Shown here: piece by piece, positions 42,303 to 48,260 of the stretch | Layout: every line of letters begins with the position of its first letter | Numbering within the stretch: the first letter of the stretch is position 1 | DNA from: Erysipelotrichaceae bacterium | Lineage (GTDB): Bacteria > Bacillota_I > Bacilli_A > Erysipelotrichales > Erysipelotrichaceae | Assembly (NCBI GenBank): GCA_017454765.1 | Contig: JAFTCJ010000012.1 | Location: 1 to 48,260 of the forward strand | DNA length: 48,260 nucleotides | Direction: 5' to 3' | Translations under genes and position numbers: made by a program | Notes under the pieces: generated by a model | The model's input: only the letters and a program-made list of their open reading frames with translations | Databases searched by the model: none | What the model was told of the DNA's origin: nothing

Positions 42303-42724
42303 TCCTCTTCTTTTTCTCCTTCCAGGTACTTCTTCACAGAAGGCGCTTCCGGGAATTTCTTCAGAAGTTTGTTGACGTTGCTGAGCTGACGGGCAATCGG
42401 ATTGAGGATACCGGAAAAGTATATGGCCGTCACAGCAATCATGTAGACAGACGCATACGGCAGATACTGGGTTTTCTGCTGAGCCGTTATCACTAGGAAG
42501 GTGATGATACCGCCGATCACCAGAAGCTCTGCTGCTTTGTTGCCTTTCTGCTTTTCTTCTTTCGGCAGGTTACGGTAATCTTCTCTTAACAGCAGCAGGT
42601 ACATCTGCGCATCGCTGATTTTGTTTTCCTTGCGGTAACGCTCGATCTTCGCCCTGGTCTGCGAATCTGCTTTCTTATATGTTTCTGTCTCTTTGTAATT
42701 GCCTTTCATGTTTGTGTCAGCCAT
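42299..42724 (-). CDS. Small membrane protein of unknown function
   Basis: 141 residues from ATG 42724, placed 6 nt after AAGGAG; the frame opens at 42796 and an ATG at 42730 abuts the ribosome site. The first 70 residues are charged and helical. Two TM segments follow (AAELLVIGGIITFLVI and YASVYMIAVTAIYFSGI), then a basic/acidic tail. TATAAT just upstream suggests its own promoter. Coupled to the HAD phosphatase by ATGA overlap. Confidence 0.7.
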   Translation of the reverse strand: MADTNMKGNYKETETYKKADSQTRAKIERYRKENKISDAQMYLLLLREDYRNLPKEEKQKGNKAAELLVIGGIITFLVITAQQKTQYLPYASVYMIAVTAIYFSGILNPIARQLSNVNKLLKKFPEAPSVKKYLEGEKEEE

Positions 42725-42762
42725 AATCATCTCCTTGTTTTCTTTTCTTTTATTATATCTGT

Positions 42763-42795
42763 AAGTGTCAGGCCTTTCGACCTGACACTTTTTCA
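42763..42795. terminator. Hairpin after the second GH1 gene
   Basis: AAGTGTCAGG (42763-42772) pairs with CCTGACACTT (42781-42790). The T-run is on the plus side (TTTTT), while the minus side, where the GH1 transcript ends, has few T. It may act as an mRNA 3' stabiliser or weak terminator for the minus-strand operon. Confidence 0.5.
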
Positions 42796-42796
42796 C

Positions 42797-44630
<1,834 letters not shown>

Positions 44631-44652
44631 AACGATCTCCTTTTGTTCGTTG

Positions 44653-46107
44653 TTAATCACCCAGATCTTCGCCGTTGCTGGAGATGACTTTCTGATACCA
44701 GTAGAAAGAATCCTTTCTCATTCTTTCACATTGTTTGGGATCATCATCGGTTCTGTCGACATAAATAAAACCGTATCTTTTCTTTACTCCGTTGGATGTT
44801 GAAAGCAGGTCCAGCGCCGACCACGGACAGTAGGCGATCATCTCGACGCCGTATTCGATCGCTTTGCGCATCGCAGCGATATGTTTCTTCAGATAATCAA
44901 TCCTATAGTCATCATGGATCTTTCCGTCTTCGGTCAGAGTATCATAAGCACCCAGGCCGTTCTCTGTGATCATCAGCGGTTTGCCATAACGGTTGTAAAG
45001 ATCCCTCAGCATATATTCCATGCCGGTCGGGTCGATCGCCCAGTCCCAGTCAGTTGTATCCAGGTTGGGATTTTTGCACATCTGATAGAAACCGGGATGA
45101 GTTTCAAAACCGGACATATCGCCTTTTTTTCCGGAACGGTTCACGCCGGAATAACGCAGTTCGTATGTGCCGTCATCCGGACACGCACAGGCGCATTCAG
45201 AAGCGTAATAGTTGAGAGCCAGGAAATCAGACTTGCCTGAAGCGATCAGTTCCATATCTCCTTCTTCAATGACCGGTGCCAGACCGTGTTTCTCCAGATA
45301 GATCTGTGCCGCTTTGTTGTACTCACCTTTGAAATAAATGTCGGTATAGTAATCGTTCCTTAAAGCCTGAGCGTTCTGAGCAGCCATGCAGTCTTCTGCT
45401 TTTGAAGTCAGCGGATAGATGCAGGAATAACCGAGAGGTGCACCGACCAGTCCGCCGGGTACCAGTTCATGGACCAGATTGCAGGCGATCGCATGAGCCA
45501 GGTTCATATAATGATTCAGCTGATATCTTAACTGATCGTGCCTGCCGTCCTGAAGTTCTTCAGGAATATAACATTTCTGTGTCCAGTATTGAACGATGAT
45601 GGACTGTTCGTTGATCGTCGTCCAGTATTTCACTTCATCCTTGAATTCATTAATGACATAACGGGCATAATATTCAAAATCCTTTACGATCTGCCTGTTC
45701 AGCCAGCCTCCGTATTTTTCAACCAGGGCCCAGGGACAGTCATAGTGATACAGGGTAACGATCGGTTCAATTCCGTTTTCCTTCAGTTCATGAATCAGGT
45801 CTCTGTAATACTGGATTCCTTTTTCATTGACTTCACCGACGCCGTCAGGGAAGACCCTGGACCAGGCGATCGAAAAGCGGTAGCAGCTGAACCCCATCTC
45901 TTTCATCAGTGCCACATCTTCTTTGTAATGATGATATTCATCGGAAGCGATCTCAGCGGTCGCAAATCCGAAGACTTTGTATGAATCTTTGTTGATAACG
46001 TCCTGCTGTGAGGCTTTCTTGCCGTCTTCATAGGCGGCTCCTTCTACCTGATATGCAGAAGTTGCAGCACCCCACAGAAAACCTTCAGGAAATCTTTTGT
46101 TTTTCAT
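44653..46107 (-). CDS. GH1 6-phospho-beta-glucosidase
   Basis: 484 residues. GH1 N-terminal signature F-L-W-G-A-A-T-S-A-Y-Q-V-E-G; acid/base Glu167 in TINEQ and nucleophile Glu382 in ITENG are both present, so it should be an active retaining glycosidase. Position downstream of a lactose/cellobiose-family PTS points to 6-phospho-beta-glucosides as substrates, giving glucose-6-phosphate. It is the catalytically complete partner of the Gln192 paralogue downstream. A hairpin at 46121-46158 lies between it and the PTS IIA gene and may lower its expression. Confidence 0.92.
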   Translation of the reverse strand: MKNKRFPEGFLWGAATSAYQVEGAAYEDGKKASQQDVINKDSYKVFGFATAEIASDEYHHYKEDVALMKEMGFSCYRFSIAWSRVFPDGVGEVNEKGIQYYRDLIHELKENGIEPIVTLYHYDCPWALVEKYGGWLNRQIVKDFEYYARYVINEFKDEVKYWTTINEQSIIVQYWTQKCYIPEELQDGRHDQLRYQLNHYMNLAHAIACNLVHELVPGGLVGAPLGYSCIYPLTSKAEDCMAAQNAQALRNDYYTDIYFKGEYNKAAQIYLEKHGLAPVIEEGDMELIASGKSDFLALNYYASECACACPDDGTYELRYSGVNRSGKKGDMSGFETHPGFYQMCKNPNLDTTDWDWAIDPTGMEYMLRDLYNRYGKPLMITENGLGAYDTLTEDGKIHDDYRIDYLKKHIAAMRKAIEYGVEMIAYCPWSALDLLSTSNGVKKRYGFIYVDRTDDDPKQCERMRKDSFYWYQKVISSNGEDLGD

Positions 46108-46120
46108 ATTGTTCCTTTCT

Positions 46121-46158
46121 TTTAAAAAGAATGACCTGTCTCAAAAGACAGGTCATTC
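46121..46158 (-). terminator. Intercistronic terminator between PTS IIA and GH1
   Basis: GAATGACCTGTCT (46158-46146 on the minus strand) pairs fully with AGACAGGTCATTC (46141-46129) over TTTG, then TTTTTAAA. It probably gives partial termination, so the PTS genes are expressed above the hydrolases, or it marks an operon border. Confidence 0.8.
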
Positions 46159-46179
46159 GATACAACTTATCAGATACGT

Positions 46180-46518
46180 TCAGTCTTGATCCGTCCGCCT
46201 GTCCATGATCATTTCATACATGTTTACAAGACGGTTTGCAGTCTGTATTTCGCTGTTGATCGTCATCAGCGTATCCTGTGCGTGAGAGAACAGCAGACAC
46301 GGCTCATAATCTACGCCCGACATTTCATTCTGAATGACTTCTGTCTGAGACTGATGTGCCTTGGTGATGTTTTCCTGTGCGTCAGCCAGCTCTTTGCGGG
46401 CATTGATAAAATCACCTTTTTCTGCGTAATCCAGTGCAAGACTGACGTTGTTTCTGGCATCTCCGGCAAACAGTATAATGTTCATCGATACCTGAATAAG
46501 CGGATTGTTTTCTTGCAT
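46180..46518 (-). CDS. PTS IIA subunit, lactose/cellobiose family
   Basis: 112 residues, all-helical. FSHAQDTLM carries the phospho-accepting His79 of LacF/CelC-type IIA proteins; ALDYAEKGDF and AHQSQTE are further family blocks. Receives phosphate from HPr and passes it to the IIB encoded at 47835. GGAGG precedes ATG 46518. IIB, IIC and IIA are encoded in that order. Confidence 0.92.
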   Translation of the reverse strand: MQENNPLIQVSMNIILFAGDARNNVSLALDYAEKGDFINARKELADAQENITKAHQSQTEVIQNEMSGVDYEPCLLFSHAQDTLMTINSEIQTANRLVNMYEMIMDRRTDQD

Positions 46519-46557
46519 GATTTTGTTCCTCCGTAATGATTATACTATATTCTTCTT

Positions 46558-47814
46558 TTATTCTTCAGCAGCTTCTTCTTCAGCAAGACACTGTCTGTCA
46601 TAGGTCTTGAAGAACGGAGCATAGATCAGCCAGTATACTACAAACAGCACAGCCCACCAAAGGATGCCGCGCATATCTTCGGTGATCATAACCGTAGAAA
46701 TCGGAGCCGGAACCTGACCGACCTGAATCATCTTGGAAGGAATGTTCAGCAGACCAAGCTTCATAACAGCGTATTCGATCGTTGCACCGACAACAGAGCA
46801 CAGCCACATCGGGACCATGAGCGTCGGGTTGAAGGTGATCGGGAAGCCGTAAACAACCGGTTCGTTGATGTTGAAGATGGAAGGAGCAATACAGACTTTG
46901 CCCATTGTCTTCATCTTCTTGGACTTGCCTCTGAGCAGAGCCATAACTACCAGCGGAAGAGTACAGCCCATGCCGCCTAAAGTGATCAGTGCAGCTGTAA
47001 ATGTTGCCTCTGATGTTGCAACCAACGTGGCTTTCTGTCCTGCTTCAACAGCAGCGATGTTTGCAGCGATGTTTGCGAAGTAAATCGGGTTGGAAACGGC
47101 ACCGAACGCCCAGGAACTGATACCCAGAGAGTATAAGATCGTTGGGATCGTGATCAGCAATACGAAGCCGATGTAAGTTCCACCCAATGCAGCGATCGGC
47201 GAGAACAGATGGTCGAGGATGCTGATTACATCAATGTGTAACGTCTGAGTTACAAGCATCGTGATACCTAAAGCGAGAACAATCGGAACGATATTGTTGA
47301 TCCAGCCTACTACGAAGTCAGGCAGGGCGCTGTCTTCCAGGAAATGGTGCTTTGTCCAATGATAGAAGATAAAGGCTACAAATTCACCGATGACCAGACA
47401 GGCAAATGATCCGGTAGGACCGAAATAACTGTAATTGATATACAGGAACCAGTTTTCATCAATAACAGGATTCAATACCAGACAATATACAGTGATGCCA
47501 AGGAAACCGGCGATAACCGCATATTCGGGCAGACCTTTCTTTTCCATCAGATTGAAAGGCACAATAAACACCAGGAACAGCGACAGGAATCCGAAGGAGA
47601 AGTCCTTGATCGGATCCAAGTTAGGCAGTACAGGAATGTAAGAACGGAATACATTATAGAAGAAGATCAACGATCCCGTCAGGATGATAGGCAGAGCTCT
47701 TGTCCATGCATCGGCAATAGCGGCTACCCAAGGATTGGCGATGACTTTCTGCATTGCCGGAGCAAACTTCGTCATCATCCAGTTCATAAAACCGTTTTGT
47801 TTCTTTTCTGACAT
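46558..47814 (-). CDS. PTS IIC subunit, lactose/cellobiose family
   Basis: 418 residues, about 10 TM helices. The sugar-site loop FNINEPVVYGFPI is the hallmark of the EIIC family for cellobiose, lichenan or lactose. Forms the transmembrane path for beta-glucosides, phosphorylated on entry. AAGGGGA lies before ATG 47814. It is shorter at the C-terminus than some relatives, ending in an acidic EEEAAEE tail. Confidence 0.93.
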   Translation of the reverse strand: MSEKKQNGFMNWMMTKFAPAMQKVIANPWVAAIADAWTRALPIILTGSLIFFYNVFRSYIPVLPNLDPIKDFSFGFLSLFLVFIVPFNLMEKKGLPEYAVIAGFLGITVYCLVLNPVIDENWFLYINYSYFGPTGSFACLVIGEFVAFIFYHWTKHHFLEDSALPDFVVGWINNIVPIVLALGITMLVTQTLHIDVISILDHLFSPIAALGGTYIGFVLLITIPTILYSLGISSWAFGAVSNPIYFANIAANIAAVEAGQKATLVATSEATFTAALITLGGMGCTLPLVVMALLRGKSKKMKTMGKVCIAPSIFNINEPVVYGFPITFNPTLMVPMWLCSVVGATIEYAVMKLGLLNIPSKMIQVGQVPAPISTVMITEDMRGILWWAVLFVVYWLIYAPFFKTYDRQCLAEEEAAEE

Positions 47815-47834
47815 TTTAAATTTCCCCTTTTCTT

Positions 47835-48143
47835 TTATTTGTTTAATTCTTCTTTAATCAGTTTGTAGAGTCCTTCACCATCAATCGTTGCATAGATGTC
47901 TGCCGGGATCACCATACATTTTGTACCATACTGGTCACACTGGCTCTTGATCTGTTCAAACTTCGGTTTGAGATGCGGGCCCAGACACACGATATCGACC
48001 GTCGGAAGAGAAGGTCCGATCGTACTTTCTGCCTGTGCGTTACAGGTGCAGTCAGCGACACCGTCCTTTTTGGCCGCCTGACGAACCTTTTTGGCGATAA
48101 ATCCGCTGGACATCCCAGCTCCGCAGCAAAGCAATATTTTCAT
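47835..48143 (-). CDS. PTS IIB subunit, lactose/cellobiose family
   Basis: 102 residues from ATG 48143; a TTG 6 nt earlier is less likely, as AAAGGAGG is best placed for the ATG. The N-terminal I-L-L-C-C-G-A-G-M-S-S-G holds the phosphocysteine (Cys7 probable). It carries phosphate from IIA to the sugar in IIC. First gene of the beta-glucoside cluster, with promoter and possible cre at 48180-48204. Confidence 0.93.
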   Translation of the reverse strand: MKILLCCGAGMSSGFIAKKVRQAAKKDGVADCTCNAQAESTIGPSLPTVDIVCLGPHLKPKFEQIKSQCDQYGTKCMVIPADIYATIDGEGLYKLIKEELNK

Positions 48144-48179
48144 AAGCAAATTCCTCCTTTTTTGCCGGCTTATGATTTC

Positions 48180-48204
48180 AGTATATTGGGTGTTTCAGTT
48201 TTCA
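48180..48204 (-). promoter_or_regulatory. PTS operon promoter with imperfect cre-like site
   Basis: Minus-strand TATACT (48185-48180) is a candidate -10. TGAAAACTGAAACA (48204-48191) directly upstream differs from the CcpA cre consensus (TGWAANCGNTNWCA) at two positions, and binding there would cover the spacer. No LicT-type RAT antiterminator or regulator gene is seen. Confidence 0.35.
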
Positions 48205-48230
48205 CCTAATAGGGCTTTTCACCGCCCGGG

Positions 48231-48255
48231 GAAAAGAAAAGATGCACGAAGCATC
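48231..48255 (-). terminator. Terminator of an upstream minus-strand gene outside the window
   Basis: GATGC (48255-48251 on the minus strand) pairs with GCATC (48245-48241) over TTCGT, then TTTTCTTTTC. It separates the PTS cluster from whatever lies beyond 48260. Confidence 0.65.
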
Positions 48256-48260
48256 TAGTC

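Noticed and set aside
48150..48260. LicT/BglG antiterminator (RAT) site before the PTS genes
   Set aside because: No RAT-like 30-nt hairpin overlaps a terminator here; the terminator at 48231-48255 belongs to an upstream transcript.

Overview
The window looks like chromosomal DNA of a low-to-mid GC Bacillota, most likely an Erysipelotrichaceae-type gut anaerobe. Supporting signs are strong AGGAGG-type ribosome sites, many intrinsic hairpin terminators, a T-box in front of a lysyl-tRNA synthetase, a lactose/cellobiose-family PTS, Gram-positive lipoprotein signals and zinc-ribbon/TM proteins. The family-level placement is inference. No rRNA, tRNA, CRISPR array or intact insertion sequence is visible.

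Layout. 0.2-4.2 kb (-): a lipoprotein followed by a large zinc-ribbon/membrane protein with a HELFH metallopeptidase-like motif. 4.4-6.1 kb (+): Na+/phosphate cotransporter. 6.1-12.9 kb: a block lying between a short relic of a guaA 3' end (6145-6165) and the real guaA 3' end (12919-12939). It holds a small orphan ORF, a CPBP protease, two esterases and a ribose-type ABC sugar importer. 12.9-16.9 kb (-): nucleobase permease, IMP dehydrogenase and a GMP synthase that lacks its glutaminase domain, behind a leader with mutually exclusive hairpins and a possible leader peptide. 17.4-21.8 kb (+): small membrane protein, CPA2 antiporter, MFS transporter and HSL-type esterase.

21.8-32.7 kb is the most unusual region. 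On the minus strand an apparently leaderless operon encodes two tandem metallo-beta-lactamase (MBL)-fold proteins, one keeping and one lacking a metal-ligand His, followed by a TIR-LRR protein. Next to it are a zinc-ribbon membrane protein with a Trp/Asp/Ser-rich tail, a GNAT gene behind a structured leader, a triple-repeat lipoprotein, a TIR receptor-like protein with three TM segments and a predicted outer beta-propeller-like domain, and a beta-CASP RNase-like protein. 32.8-33.8 kb (-): a [2Fe-2S] ferredoxin, a 43-residue TM protein coupled to it by ATGA overlap, and a DUF3267-type metalloprotease.

33.9-39.1 kb: esterase, an orphan PTS IIB that seems to start on ATA, a lipoprotein paralogous to the one at 3.4 kb, a MATE transporter fused to a degenerate HATPase-like domain, a frameshifted SGNH hydrolase and a small AT-rich gene. 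39.3-41.4 kb: lysyl-tRNA synthetase with a C-terminal EMAP/Trbp111-type tRNA-binding domain, under T-box control. 41.5-48.2 kb (-): a beta-glucoside uptake and cleavage cluster (PTS IIB, IIC, IIA, two GH1 enzymes, an NTF2-like protein, a small membrane protein and a Cof-type HAD phosphatase). One of the GH1 enzymes has Gln in place of the acid/base Glu.
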